Of a DNA stretch of 64,000 nucleotides, positions 46,064 to 58,450 are shown piece by piece (position 1 is the first letter of the stretch; each line of letters starts with the position of its first letter). Both the position numbers and the translations under genes were made by a program. Under the pieces are notes generated by a model, which was given only the letters and a program-made list of their open reading frames with translations, had not been told where the DNA came from and did not search any database. Origin of the DNA: Polyporus tsugae. Lineage: Eukaryota; Basidiomycota; Agaricomycetes; Polyporales; Polyporaceae. The DNA is taken from positions 930,001-994,000 of the forward strand of contig JAHRBS010000013.1 of NCBI GenBank assembly GCA_024305745.1, read 5' to 3'.

Positions 46064-49000
46064 GTCATGAAGACCCTAAATCCACGCTCTGATGGGAAGG
46101 TGCTCTACCGTGCAGATTGTATCAAGGAGTGTATTTGTATGGCACTGTGAACAACCCCGTATGTTTTGCCACGTATCTGCCAGCGGGAGTGGAGGCCGTG
46201 GACCTCCTCGGCGTTCATCCGCATATGCCGCCCAGATAGAAGCTCCACAGGTACGTATCAGAAATTGTCTGCTACTGACTCCGCCTCCCATCGGAGCAGG
46301 TTCAAGAAACCGGATTGTGCAGAGCTTTCCACCAGAGCGTATGGCGCCCCCGCCCCGCCCCGCCCGTACTTCCTCGGCAGACGATCGAAATGCACCCGCA
46401 CAACCGGTCATCGTCGGCCTTAGAAGAGGTCGATGTCCACTTCTCGATGTCGGCCAACGTCGGACTGTTGTCTCCGGTGGCATCGCACTCCTCTCTGCCC
46501 CCGAGGAGCCTTGCATATACCCTCTGCCCTTACGTCTGGACGTGCAGAGCACCCGGCTACTTTTCCATCCACCTTCCGTTATTCTGATTTTGACTTCTTT
46601 CTCCAGCGGCGCCGCCCGCGGTGGAAGGATGCGTTTACTACCAATCTTCTCTCGTTAATTATATTATTGAATGGAACCGTACTCGCTGACAGATCCTGGG
46701 GTGGTAAGTTCACGGGAGAAGCACCAGGAGGAACGAGGCGGCGGCTGCTCGGACGTGGTTCTTGCTCTGAGGAGTTAACCTCGCCCATAGTATCCGCCGG
46801 TTGTGTCGGAGATCAAGCCGCAATGCACGTCCATGCACCAAGGCGAGTCCTTTTAATATGATGTCGACTTCTATCCGAGCTCACATCTCATCTGCTGAAG
46901 TGGGCTAATAGGATAACTTGTCGCGAGGAGCGCCAGTACGTTCTACCGTCTGACCCGATCGAAATCGGGGAAAGTCAAGCTGCCTTCGGGGGGAGCATTA
47001 ATACTTTCCCAGGTGTTGCAAGCTCGTGATTATGCCACACATCTGGTCGTCGCCCTTGTGGTCGCCATACAAGCGCAACAAGTGGGCAACTGCTAGCGGC
47101 CGACGAAAAGGTGTACTCGGCTCCTGCACGCTCGTCGCCGCCCCGGCGAAGTTAGAGCGAGTTCGCCGCCGCCGCACCATGAGGGGCCTCTTGTGGGGGG
47201 GGAGGTCGACCGATCCGGTATGTCCGGCTTCCAGGACGCGAGACCGCCGGACTACATCCAATATCACTGTGTCATGATTCTCCTTCTGCAGGTTATTGTG
47301 GCGGCACGGATTCCCGATAACGGCCCAGGCCGCCATGGGCAGTCGCGTCCAATTGCGCTCCGCACTAGAACGCACGGCGAGCACGCCCACAGTCCCCCCT
47401 CATCGCCGCCCTACCCCCTCAGGCCCCTCGAAGCGAGACCGAGACCGAGACTGAGTCAAGGTGAGTGCTGCGTGCAATACAAGGACACGTACACGCTGCG
47501 TCCACGCTGACTCCCTGAGACTCCTCTCTGACTCCAGTCTCCTGGGGGGTCAGCTGCTGCGGCGTGGATGCTTATCTCCGATTCGCCAGCAGCCCGGACC
47601 AGGAAAGCTCCATCTGCACCGTGTGCCCAGGAATCGCGCACACGTGCAAGAACGCCTGGGCGCACCATCGAAGCTCGCGAAGGCCTTCTCAGGGCGCCAG
47701 ATACAAATAGCTTCTTCAATTCGGCGCACCGCGAGGCCCTCCTTGTCTCTTCTCCCCTGGGACTCATCAGTAGATCAGGGATCAGGAGGGCGAGAACGTC
47801 CGGCTCGCGGGAGGGCTTACCAGGAGCTCCATCTTCAACGCGGGAGTGTGGTCGGATACGCAGCAGCCACCACCTTTCAACACGGGCGGTATCGATATCA
47901 GGGTCTAAACACCGTTGGCTGTGGACTCTCCGGCCGCCCTAGAGGCTCCGCAAACAGAGAGGGGGATATGTTGAATCGTTATACTCAATAGCCATTCCTG
48001 GTTGAATGGTGGGCCTTGTCGCGGCGAGGTACTGCCAGCAGGTGGTGTCGCCGCCCCTCAACGATGGACCGATTGGTAGGAGGCTTACCTGTCCGACAGT
48101 CTTCCCCTGCGACTTGGCAGGTGCCCATACGAGGGCATCCTTTTCCACCGGGGCGCCGTTGCGGGGCGGCGTGATGTACGACATCGGATGAGATTGTACG
48201 GACCCGAGCTGGCAGTTCTTTTGAACCTTCCCGCTACTGATATCGATGCCGTTGCGAGGAGAAACCGAGCTGGGTGGATTCCTCGCAGCTATGCGAATTT
48301 GAATGTAATACTTATTCCCAACTTAGACTGGCATCTCATCACGTTCACCATCCGCGCACTGGCGGACATGAATCTCGCTAATGCCATCATCACCGTGCTC
48401 CTCAGATGGATGCCAGTGGTATCAATTTCTGCACCCGAGTAATGGCTACGACTGCGTCGGTGTGCTCCGCAATCTATTGGAGCCCCGAAACGATTCCGAG
48501 CGTCCAGTTGTGAAGAAACCGGAGGACGGTCGCGGCTCGCGAGCGTCATGTGTGGCCGCCATATGCATATCCGGATACGTAGATCGCCAGGTAAGGCGAC
48601 GCGGTCCTTGGCGCCATGCCGGCTCAGTGAACTCTCACCACAAGTGGTCGGCGTTCTGCCTCTTGTCCGCCATGTCGCTCCGCGCAGAGCTGGTAACAAT
48701 CATTAACGGCACCCGTCGCCTTGTGTGGATAAGCTATTCAATCCCCGGCACACGTAACCCCGCTTGCCATGCCGTGATACGCGCGTCTCATATCGATGTT
48801 CTGCGCGCCAGTGACGGCGAACGGAGACTGCTTGAAGTACTGATGCGTTCGCAGATGGTTCGCAACAATAAGTTGCATTTGGAAGTCCAGGTGAAGGTGC
48901 AACTACAGCACCCACATAATGGATTACGGCATGATTGTGCCTCAGAGGCACTGCTCGCTTATGCGACTGGCACGGCTTCCTTTCATGTAACTGGGGCTGT

Positions 49001-49187
49001 CCGGTAGACTATCATAGGTCTCTTCCTCCGGGCGACTCGCATTCGGGATTGGGAACCCCGGACTGCGTCCGCGCCTATGTGCGCATACTGACCGGAAACA
49101 AACACCAATGATTGCTTCTTTCGAGCTAAAGTTTGCCCCGACGCGCCGCCCCAGTCGTGACAGGTCCTGTCCATCGACCCGTGCACA
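46064..49187. other. Gene-poor region, no gene supported
   Basis: Several open frames of 80-210 codons occur on both strands (for example 48381-49007 plus and 48289-48699 minus), but they overlap each other, match no family I know and do not splice into anything larger. I call no gene. Possibly decayed sequence, as in the duplicated units to the right. Confidence 0.45.
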
Positions 49188-49194
49188 TATAAAA
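49188..49194 (+). promoter_or_regulatory. TATA box of 49.3-kb microprotein
   Basis: TATAAAA 150 bases before the ATG, the same spacing as in the 53.3- and 63.6-kb members. Confidence 0.6.
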
Positions 49195-49337
49195 GCTCGT
49201 CATGCAACAACCAACACCGACCATCCCTCAGCGAAGCTACTTCAGCCAGTCGCTGCTTTATCACCAGACGTCGCTGTCTCGCCATTCGAACTCCGTTCGA
49301 CCATACACATACGCAACTACCTCCCCCCATAAACGTC

Positions 49338-49502
49338 ATGCAATTCCTATTCGACCTCTTCACCAGCGGTGCCTTCGCGCTCACGACCCAGCTGGCCAAC
49401 GGCCGGCCCACCTCAGAGACCGCGAAGCCCCCTCCGCCACGGCCCAACCCGCAGACCGTCATCCGCACGGCGGCGGCGACGAACATGCCAGTGTTTTTCT
49501 GA
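49338..49502 (+). CDS. PVFF-family microprotein, 54 residues
   Basis: Open frame from ATG 49338 to TGA at 49500-49502. The N-terminal 22 residues are hydrophobic (MQFLFDLFTSGAFAL) and differ from the other members. The middle is Pro-rich (KPPPPRPNP) and the end is QTVIRTAAATNMPVFF. Function unknown. It lies just before the first 4-kb duplicated unit. Confidence 0.65.
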   Translation: MQFLFDLFTSGAFALTTQLANGRPTSETAKPPPPRPNPQTVIRTAAATNMPVFF

Positions 49503-52500
49503 ACGTCCAGCGACGTGCCTCACGAACGCCACAACCGCGACCGAGGCGAAATCGTGCCGCCAACGTCAACGTGACACAACGCCTACCATTCTGTCGTCCC
49601 CTCTGTGGCCCTCTGCATCGCTAGCATGATATGCCATTTCATCCATATTCCCCCCACATTGACACCATCCTCGGATATCCCTCTCCTGCTGCGCTTGACT
49701 CACCCCGCACCCTGCCCCGCCACACCCGCGCGCGTATCCGAGTCCCCGAGTCCAAGGGACGCGGCATCCGCACAACACGCGCATGGTGCACATGCACCAC
49801 CGCACGCATCACCCACATCCATCTTGTCGGTGGATTACAAATTCGCCGGACACCCGCGCAGAGGATCCGATCGGACGCGAGCTGCCGGTTCTGCCGTCGT
49901 CCTCTGTTCCCTGGACGCGTTCCACCGGCGCCAGCGAAGCCCCCTCCTCGGCGCCAGAGCATGGGGCTTCTCCCAGACGGGGTCGGAGGAAGCGCAGAAG
50001 CCAGAACGCGACGTGATGTATATGATGGGGGCCCCTGGAGAAGGTGGCGGAGGGGGGTGGATGAGCGTCCAAGGGAGGGCGTCGCATTGGAGATGCTAGT
50101 GGGAGCCGCTTGGGGCACGAGGCTTCACGCTTCACGCGCACTATTCTCGGACGGTGGACTCGGACTCGGACTCGTTGTGTTTCCCAAGCGGTATCCTCGG
50201 GTTGGAGGTGCTGCTGGTCTGTATTAGATGCGAGGACGGACCTATAGTAGTAGACCCCTTAGTTGTGGCCACAGTGGGAAGAATTGTAATACGAAGGACC
50301 TTGATACTGTTACTCACTGTAACGCTCTTGATCCGCCGAGTTAGGGCCTGCGAAGGCTGATACACTCTCAACTGTAACTGTTCCAATCAACCTTCCGAGT
50401 GTCCAGAATGCCTCTATCCATCTTGACTAAACCTTGTTGTCCATGGTACGATTTCGACCCATCGAGGCTTCGCGGGATGTCGACATCTTCAAGGTCCACA
50501 ATGCTGCAACTGCGAGGAGGCCGGTGGGTCGTGATAATGCGAACACCGGACGCAACTATCTGTTCGCCCATTAGCAATCACTCGAACGCACACACGAGGC
50601 GACAAACCAGTAGTAATACATCGTCCTCTGCGGCCTCCGCTCGGTGTAAACTGGTCGGCCATAGCGTAAGCCACATTCTATGCAACCCCACGCAGACCAC
50701 AATACACACCGTGCGATTTGGGTCCCGTCACCTCTGTGGGCTGCAGTGGGCCGGCCAAACGTAAGCGACGCGATGGAATTGGATAGAATTGTGGACGCAC
50801 ACCACGGCGCAGCACAGCACGGATGTCCCAGAGATAGGTCCGGTGACCTTGTCGGGCGTCGGGCGGAACGACTGTCGAACGCCAGCGGTCGAGACGGGGG
50901 TCTGGTCCACAGGCGTGCGTTCTTGGCGACCCTGCGAATCATCCAGGGAACAGGGGCAAGTGTGTTGGATCGTGGGCGGACTGGGCTGGGCAGGGGATGG
51001 AGGACGCTTCTCGTGATAAACTTCAATCCTTCTGGACGGATGGCTGAGAGTCCTGAATCCAGATAATCAAATTCAGGGTCAAACCGGGCGCGGGGGTGGG
51101 GGAAGCGTTCGGGAGGTGGGAAGAGAGAAGGACGCACCGTCAACAGACTGACGACAGGTGGACGTGCTGGATGCATTCGGTGCTGAGCGCGCGAGTATGT
51201 GGGCACAGGCAGATGGATCTAGCGCGGGTCATTGTGTGGGGAGGGGGGAATACGGCTGCGCCAGCGACTCCCGGAAGGTTCCCCAGCACGGGCGATGTTT
51301 AGTCCGCTCATCCGGCGGGACGCGGGCGCGCGGATGCCAATTCGTGCTCAGTTGAGAGATGGGGGCTGCGCGGCGGGTAATAAGTGATCTGGATTGGACG
51401 GGGACATTGATGATCTCCGCGAAAGTATTGCGATCTGGGCGAACGCTGTGCGGAGGTCATTTGGCTGACACAGGCTATACATCTCCATAAACATAATAGA
51501 TGAGCGTCAGCATTATTGCGGGGTATTTCAATATTTGAGTCTCACCCTGAGACGACGGATCCAAAATCCACGAGCATGCCTCTACTGCACCGACGATGCT
51601 TCTCGAGTGGCCTGGCAGGGGCCGGGACACTCGCCATCTGCCAAGATAACTGGCGGACTCTGCCATCGTGGTGAAGACAGTTAGAATGGCTAGTGCTGCA
51701 TCAGAGCCGTCACGACTGAGAATGAATGGATATTGGCAGAGGTACAGAAGATGGCGCGCTACGGCCGCCTCCTGCACCAACAATATCAGAGCGGCGATCA
51801 TTAGAATACGACTTGGCATCTCTTGTAAACACTCACGGTATCATCACAACCGTTAGGACGGAGGGTGCAATTCGCCCAAGGCCTATCTGCAACCTATTGA
51901 GGACGCAAGGGGCATCCCAATCGTACGCCCCGACTCCCACCACATGTGATGATTTATGTCAAGAGGACCGTCATATGAGTCTTTCAGTGGGAAAAAGTAA
52001 GGAGCAAAGGTCAAAATCAAGCATGAGGAGTGTCCGCTCCGATACCCGTCATGTTTTCCGACACGGTGTGTTGTAATGTCAACGAGGGATGGTCGAGGCA
52101 AAAAAAGAGGCGGGATGAAGCCACGTTGGATATCGAGTCGTCAAACGAACCGATCGGTTCGGCTCCGGATATCAAGCGCCAGCGTCTGAGTTGAGCCGGT
52201 CTCCCGGCTGTCTTGTCGACGGAGGAAACATTGCTCTCTTCCTCTTCACTGATGTTTGGTTTTTCACATCGTACTGGCTATGCACAAACATTAATGCGAC
52301 ATAGGCTGTGCACACGGAGTAGACAACATCTTTTCAACCCCGACTTTCGAGTGAAGGACGCCGCTCGTCAGGTTCGCTCGAACACTGCCCCCTCATTCAA
52401 CGCTTTCACCGCCCATGCCTCGAGGAGTGATAAAAAATTCAAGTCGACGTTCGGACTCTGGGTGAGGCGTTGAGATGTTGGCTCGAGTCACCGGAATCCC

Positions 52501-53106
52501 CCATGATTGCGGTTCCTGACACCCGTCTCAGCCTCTGACTCGTCAGTGTGGGCGTACACGTTGCAGCGGGAACTCACCTCTATCAGGTCCATGGTCCAAT
52601 CATGTGCGTCGTATGTCGCTCTCACGTTTTCACTTTTGCTTCCGAAACTGTTGCCTCCTGCCAGCCCCTGGACATTCGCGCCCTTGTCCGTATGTCAGCC
52701 AAACTCAGTCATCCTGCCTCGTGCGGCAGTTTATTAAACTGCGTTACCGCCGTGTCCCTGCGGCCGCGGGCTACAACGAGCTTAAAGAAGATCATCAAGG
52801 ATTTTTCTTGATGAACTCACAAGGTGTGTGAACGTGCTTTTCTTGTCCTGTGTTAGCAACTTACGTGGATTCTTCTTACTCTGGCGTCGTAGGCGTTCCG
52901 CGTCCATCGCTCATCACATTGCGACAAGATGCCAGAGTAACGCCCGTGCTGTTACCTTGTGGAGAAGTCATTTCTACTCAGATTTTCAGGTACCTGTCTG
53001 CCGACAGAGGCGAACGTAGCTGAGTCACACCGCGTCATCGTAAATGTCAGGGCCCTTGTGGCACAGCGTATCGTTATGTCCGGTGCAGCGTTTTGCCGCG
53101 CTCCGG

Positions 53107-53114
53107 TATATAAA
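53107..53114 (+). promoter_or_regulatory. TATA box of 53.3-kb microprotein
   Basis: TATATAAA followed by GGGTATGTCTAATT, identical in the 63.6-kb copy. Confidence 0.65.
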
Positions 53115-53267
53115 GGGTATGTCTAATTCCCCATATGTCCTCATTACTCCTTCACCACACCCAGTCCTTCGCAGCTCGCAGCACCACTACCGCAGTTGCA
53201 TACGACTCCGGACAACTTGACAAACCTTGCGTCCTTTGGAACACTCTTCACTGCCACGCTCGCCACA

Positions 53268-53399
53268 ATGCTTGTCACCACCACTTCGCCTGTCTCGTTC
53301 TCGCAGTCTGCGAACTCCACCTCGAAGCCTTCCGGCTCGTCCGCCTCCCAGACAGCCATCCGAACCAGCGCCGCAACAAACGGGCCCGTCTTTTTCTAG
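53268..53399 (+). CDS. PVFF-family microprotein, 43 residues
   Basis: ATG 53268 to TAG 53399. Contains TTSPVSFSQSAN, a Ser/Lys/Pro stretch and SQTAIRTSAATNGPVFF. Differs from the 63.6-kb copy mainly by synonymous or conservative changes although flanking DNA is more diverged, which suggests selection on the peptide. The in-frame region before ATG is open but has no other ATG. Function unknown. Confidence 0.7.
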   Translation: MLVTTTSPVSFSQSANSTSKPSGSSASQTAIRTSAATNGPVFF

Positions 53400-53800
53400 A
53401 CTACGAACGTCCACATGTCCCCCATTCCTTTCCATGCCGGCAGCATGCGCTGTCTCAACGTCAACTCGCAACCAACAATCGCCATGCAGATGGGTTAACC
53501 CAACCCCCCTCCCTACGATGTGCAAGGTTGTCCGCCTCTTCCATGCCGCGCTCCAGGACGATTCCACACGGCTTCGTCTCACCATATGCTTACCATTACC
53601 AGCCTTCAGCCCGAGTCTCCCCTCTTCCTCCCAACTCACCAACCGCCCATGCACTATGATTACCATTCCCTCACAACGGTCACAAGCACAACCCACGCCG
53701 CACATCGCACATCCACGGCGACCCTAGATCTTCCGCATCTCGCACCGCACATACCCCCTCCGGTCCTTGGTCATCTCCCGACTGTACATCGCTAGAGAAG

Positions 53801-55651
53801 TGATCGGTCCGCCACGCTAGCGCGACCGAGCTTTCTAATCACGCCCATAATCTCCGTCGCGTCCGTCGTCCCTGACGGGGGCTGTGCTCTCTAGTACTGC
53901 TTCTCGCCTCCCTCGTCAGGGACTCGACACCAAACCCAGACCAAACCCTAGCGCCTTCTCTTCCGCCACTCTTTCTCGGGCGTCACGCGTCAGGCTGTGG
54001 CCAATGAAGTGCGCCGCAGTACCCATCGCGCATTCGCAACAGCCACGCTGAGCTCTTCGCGCCTCCATGGTGACGTCGCCCCTGCATACGTGTATTCGGC
54101 GTGCGCGGCAGTCTGCCTTCTGGCGACCCTCGGGTTGCAGCTGCGAGAGGAGGAGTTCGCGTCGGGCGGTGATGCACCTAGGCTGGAATCAGAGATGGCA
54201 GAAGCCCAACTGGCCGGGCGGTCCATGTGGCCAGCTCTTCTGGGTACGATGGCCAGGAGCGGGAGAGCAGTTGCGCCGAGCTCGTCTCCGCTATCAGCGG
54301 GCCCTTGTCGTAACACAGGTCGATGCGGTTCTCAGGCGGACTTTTCTAACATACCGCATTCGTGCTTTTCCGGACCTGTAGCGTTAGACTAGTTGCATTC
54401 TTCGCTTCGCACGCAGCTGCGTATACTTGTCGTTGCGTCATCTATGACGTCCGCCAATTTTCCGCTTGCCGAGTGTTCCATGATGTGTATCTGCGCCGTC
54501 TATAGAAATATTGTGTTGTGTTGTATGCTCTACTAAGCAGTTTAATTTGCATCGCTCCTGTGGCATTGTACTAACGCAGTCAATTGAGTTTGTCTACGTG
54601 GATATGCCATCAAGCATCATTGAGGTGGCTAGTTGGGATTCAACGCATGGCCATTGGCGCATACTTACGTCTAGCCAGATGGCGGGCATACATCCTTCTT
54701 CACAGAGTAATATGCTTTAACGACATCTTCGAAGACATTGGTAAAAGCCAGCTGTGCAGCTGGCCAAGCTTGATCACTGATATCGATTGTTCCCCCCCCC
54801 GGCTGAGGACCTCGAGCAATCGCTTGGTGTGCATACCGCGCGGTAAGTTTCAACGTCATCATATGCGTTCTTAGAGGGATCAATCCTATGCTCCCCCCCA
54901 GACTCGTGCAATGCGTCTCTTCCACGAGATCGCCGTGGAAGACGGCAATGTCCATCCGGGGAACGTTGGCCTCACAACACTCCTCCCTATGTAGATAATA
55001 CTTAAGCTGGGTGGGACCCTCAGGCACGGTGGCGGCCGCCGGAACAGGCCCACTGGCCCTGTTCCGCTGGTCCTTTTCCCTCTCCTCCATGCATGCCTTC
55101 GGACTTGCGGCACGACAACCTCCTCCTATATGGCTTCTCAGGGAGTAACTTCGATCGCAGCCTGCCACTACATAACTTGGCCGGACCCATGCGCACTTTG
55201 GGGCCTGCCAGGCTCGCTTCTAATGCGGGAATGTCCACTGATAACTTACCATATCCTGACTTCCGGTCGACCGCCCTCGTTGGGCCGCTCCACCCTTCCG
55301 TTCCGAGTCCACTTCTGCCTGTGCTCGTTGCTTGGTTCCCCCAGCTGCATCATCGTATCTCTCGAGTACATAAGGCCCTTGCATGGGTCAACGCTGCAGT
55401 TCTTCTTCACTCATCCGTTCCAACAGAATTACACGCCGTAGATGAGCGCTGAACACCTACCGGCCCGCCCGGGAGCGGGCAAGTGTAGATCGGACGTGGG
55501 CCTAGTCAGCGCTAATGACTCGCCGGCGCCTCCTTTCCGCCAAGCATGGCAGCCTTCTCCCAACCATCCACCTGCCCCCGCGGGAGATGTAGTAAGCATC
55601 ATCTAACAGCTCGCGGTGTTTGACATTTGACACATCTCTCTTTAGGCAACC
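53801..55651. other. Gene-poor stretch between microprotein and deaminase
   Basis: A minus-strand open frame at 54671-55168 has no family match and no credible start. I support no gene here. Confidence 0.4.
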
Positions 55652-57603
55652 ATGCCCGATCCAGAATTGGCGGCTCTCGCCAGCGACATCAGAGAGCTCT
55701 CTCTGATTTTCAGCGCGGACAATGAAAATTGGCGGCCCCCGCAATCCAATCAGGGACCAGTCCAGGACGGCCTCTCCAAGACTCTGTCGCACATTTTGAA
55801 TATACTAAGTATTAATACCGAGGAGACAGTCGCTGTCGTTGGATCTATGACTCAGGACAATATCACTGCCATCGTAGTACAGTCCATGACCTCGGAGTCT
55901 CCAGAACCCTCTCATCAGCCCGTCATTGCCCGCTCTGTAACGCCGAGCCTGAGAGACGTGGACGACATATTGGTTGAGTACGTAGTCCACGTCATCACTC
56001 ATTGTCGCACCGATGCTTACGCCGGCGACAGCGAACCTACGAACGTCGAGGGTTGCGTTGCCGAGTGCCTAGGCCTCTTTGCCGCTCGACAAGGAGGCAA
56101 CGTCACATCAAGAATGGTTGGTCCGGTCTTATTGTCTGGCTATCATTCTGTTCCGGCATCAGCTCATTGTTCCTGTATGTGCTCAGATTGTCGAATGGGT
56201 CGTGTCTCGCGGCTGGTACACGCTTCAGACCTGGTTGCAGAGGAGCAAGGACAACTTCCGGAATGGAGACGTCTTTGATCTTATGGAGGATTGGGCGCCG
56301 GCAATCTACGACGATGTTCCGAGGAGAGCGATTCCGTTGCCCCCCGTTAGCGAAGTCTACCTCAAGTACGGATTGAATGTATGCCGCGCGGATGGAGAGA
56401 CGACGTTCTCACTCTGCAGAGACACCGCGTCGACCTTGATCAATACCCTCGGCAGGACTTTCAAGGACGTTCGGCGGACCATTGAGGACGACTCAGTGGA
56501 CTTCGCAACTGCCGTTGAGTCGATCGCCGACTCTCTCCTCTTTCTATGTTACGTTGTAGACCACAAAGATGTCCAGAGGGTGTTTACCCATACTACCTTG
56601 ACACAGGTGTTGGATCCCAAATATTTCAGAGGTAAGCCTACATCTTCCATCGCTACTTCATGTAGCCTAATATTCATCACCATCCAGATCACACGAAGAA
56701 TGTGGCTCAGGCTCTGGAGGACGGTACGCAACAAATGGCCATTCTATTCTGGCACTCTCTTATTATGTGTTTCCTTTCCGAAGGCTGGGACCCACTAACT
56801 ACGGCGGACTGTGAGGACGACAGCAATTACGCTTTGCGCTACCTGCGCATGCTCACAAGTTTGGCGACCGCTGTCCTGAGCGTCGCTTCGCCGAATACCC
56901 TGCGCCTACTCGCAGCTGCGAAGGTGACCGTCATCTCTCTCTTGAAACCCCCGCACGCGCCAGACTCTGCCTGCGACCGAGTCACACAATCTGTTGTCGA
57001 CGTGATCCAGCGTCGCTTGACCTCGGGGTCAGAGGTCTGCGAGGAAGCCACGAAGTGGGTTCGGGACCTTGCAGCCAGGAAGTCAGACCATGAGTCGTCT
57101 TGCCGCCATGTTCATGCCGAAGCCGGGATCATGGCTCTCGCATGCGACACCAGCAGTGCCCGTCGCAAGGGGTATGGAGAGTACGAGATGGTGAGTCTCA
57201 GATACCCATGCTTTTTGGAAATTGGGATGCGGCTGAGGCGGTTAGTACGTGCTCCAGGTCAATCCGGAAGTGACCATTTGTGTCGCCCCGGGCTAGCGGT
57301 GCTGTGCGCTGTGCTTCCGGTTGGGCGAGCTCTTGAACGCGCGCTTGGGGACCAATCTCCGTAAGTGTGTTGGTCGTTATATTTTCGCCAGGAAATTGTG
57401 GATTGAATACGCAGCGTGATACAGAGTTCGTGCTGCCCGGTACGCACGATGTGATTCTTCCATGGGACCTGCCACTCTTTGGGATTCCGAAGTCGGTGAT
57501 GGGGCAGCTGCGGGATGAGCTTCGAGATACACTTGCCGACGTCGCGATCCAAGTGGGCGAGCGGAACGTCAGTATTAGAAACTCGGCATTCCGACGCACA
57601 TAG
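55652..57603 (+). CDS. OTT_1508-like deaminase-fold protein 2, in-frame stop in core
   Basis: Paralogue in kind of the 32-34 kb deaminase. Exons 55652-56116, 56187-56631, 56688-57190, 57258-57360 and 57425-57603 join in frame (565 codons). The core order is preserved: HVHAEAGIMALA, then RCCALCFRLGEL, then VLPGTHDVILPWDLP. In the Cys-motif exon a TAG at 57294-57296 falls directly before RCCALC. It may be a nonsense change, or the TAG may act as a later 3' splice site: joining 57190 to 57297 keeps the frame but removes the preceding strand (12 residues). The gene is therefore either a recent pseudogene or an unusual splice form. Long helical N-terminal half as in gene 1. Confidence 0.7.
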
Positions 57604-57993
57604 GAGTGATTGTGGTCAAATGGTTTTGACCAGGATTAGACATAGATGTTGATGTGCATACTTAGTCCTGTAGCTGTATGCGTCCGACGGACAGCTACTT
57701 GATATCTGCAATCAAGTTCGAGAGTGAGAGCCTACTTTGTACCGCTCCGCTGCCGTTGAGGTTGAGCATCGCAGCGAACCAGACGTCTTGCTGTAATCGG
57801 TTGAGGATGCCTATCACACTCGCGAGCGCAAGTTGATCAATGCATTATATTTATATTTCACCACTCTTTGCATCCCCGACTCAATGGCGGAAGTCGAAGG
57901 GGAGACCTAGACTTGTACTTGCGGTCTGGACGTGTGGCTAGTCAAGTTTGCCTGCAGGGCCCTATCTTATAGCCCCAGCATTACATACTACAC

Positions 57994-58194
57994 ATGGTGA
58001 GTGCTAGCACAGCAGCAGTCATTCCGACAGGCTACGCTCCCAAAAGATATTTTCTCACCGCAGATAATCTGTCTTCTCGTCGGGCTTCAACCCCCTCACA
58101 TACGCAGCAAAGCCTAGCAGTTCCACCACCACGCCTCCATCCATATCCGACGGAGAACAACGTTCACGCAGCGCTTCTAGATGCTTTTTTCTAG
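57994..58194 (+). CDS. Possible distant PVFF-like microprotein
   Basis: 66-codon frame from ATG 57994 ending DAFF-stop. It has a Pro/Arg-rich middle (VPPPRLHPYP) as in the 49.3-kb member and a TATA-like sequence near 57849, about 145 bases upstream, matching the spacing of the family. The QTxIR signature is absent. GTGAGT directly after the ATG could be a splice donor, so the frame may be chance. Confidence 0.3.
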   Translation: MVSASTAAVIPTGYAPKRYFLTADNLSSRRASTPSHTQQSLAVPPPRLHPYPTENNVHAALLDAFF

Positions 58195-58195
58195 T

Positions 58196-58450
58196 CTACA
58201 TGATGAACTCCAGATCAGATGCCGTCAGTCCCAGGTCAGGGTCGCGTGAGACCGCTGCGTCAATCTCGTCCCGCCACGGTAGCCGGCCATGGCACCCGAG
58301 CGCGAGGAGTGTATACGCCAGTGATTCGACGTCGCCAGCGGCTGATGTCCCTGAGGCTTGCACAAAAAGTATCAGCATCAGGCAGAACGTATGGAAAGCG
58401 GGTTTTGGAGTGGCCACCATATACAACTGACGCACAATTGTTGCTCGTGT
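58196..58450 (-). pseudogene. C-terminal remnant of a CK1-like kinase
   Basis: Minus-strand fragment with GDVESLAYTLLALGCHG and RLPWRDE, the block after the activation segment in casein-kinase-1-like kinases of basidiomycetes (D-x-E-S-L-x-Y-x-L...LPW). A splice junction (donor after about 58395, acceptor TGCAAG near 58359) is plausible. No catalytic loop or glycine loop is found upstream on this strand, so only the tail remains. Confidence 0.5.

Larger units (their letters stand above)
49563..53800 (+). repeat. 4-kb segmental duplication, unit 1
   Basis: Diverged direct duplicate of 60088-63985. Matching blocks occur in the same order along the whole length, for example around 49570/60095, 49910/60390, 50330/60635, 51065/61360, 52015/62265, 53100/63415 and 53440/63740. 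Identity is higher in the promoter and microprotein at the right end. The rest shows no shared open frame, so it looks non-coding or decayed. Confidence 0.75.

Noticed and set aside
46092..46658. 188-codon plus-strand frame after the oxidoreductase
   Set aside because: Arg/Pro/Ser-rich with no family, no splice support, and overlapping minus-strand frames of equal length.
50571..51206. 211-codon minus-strand frame in duplicated unit 1
   Set aside because: The matching part of unit 2 is open only in a shorter, different reading and shares little at protein level; no family match, so not called.
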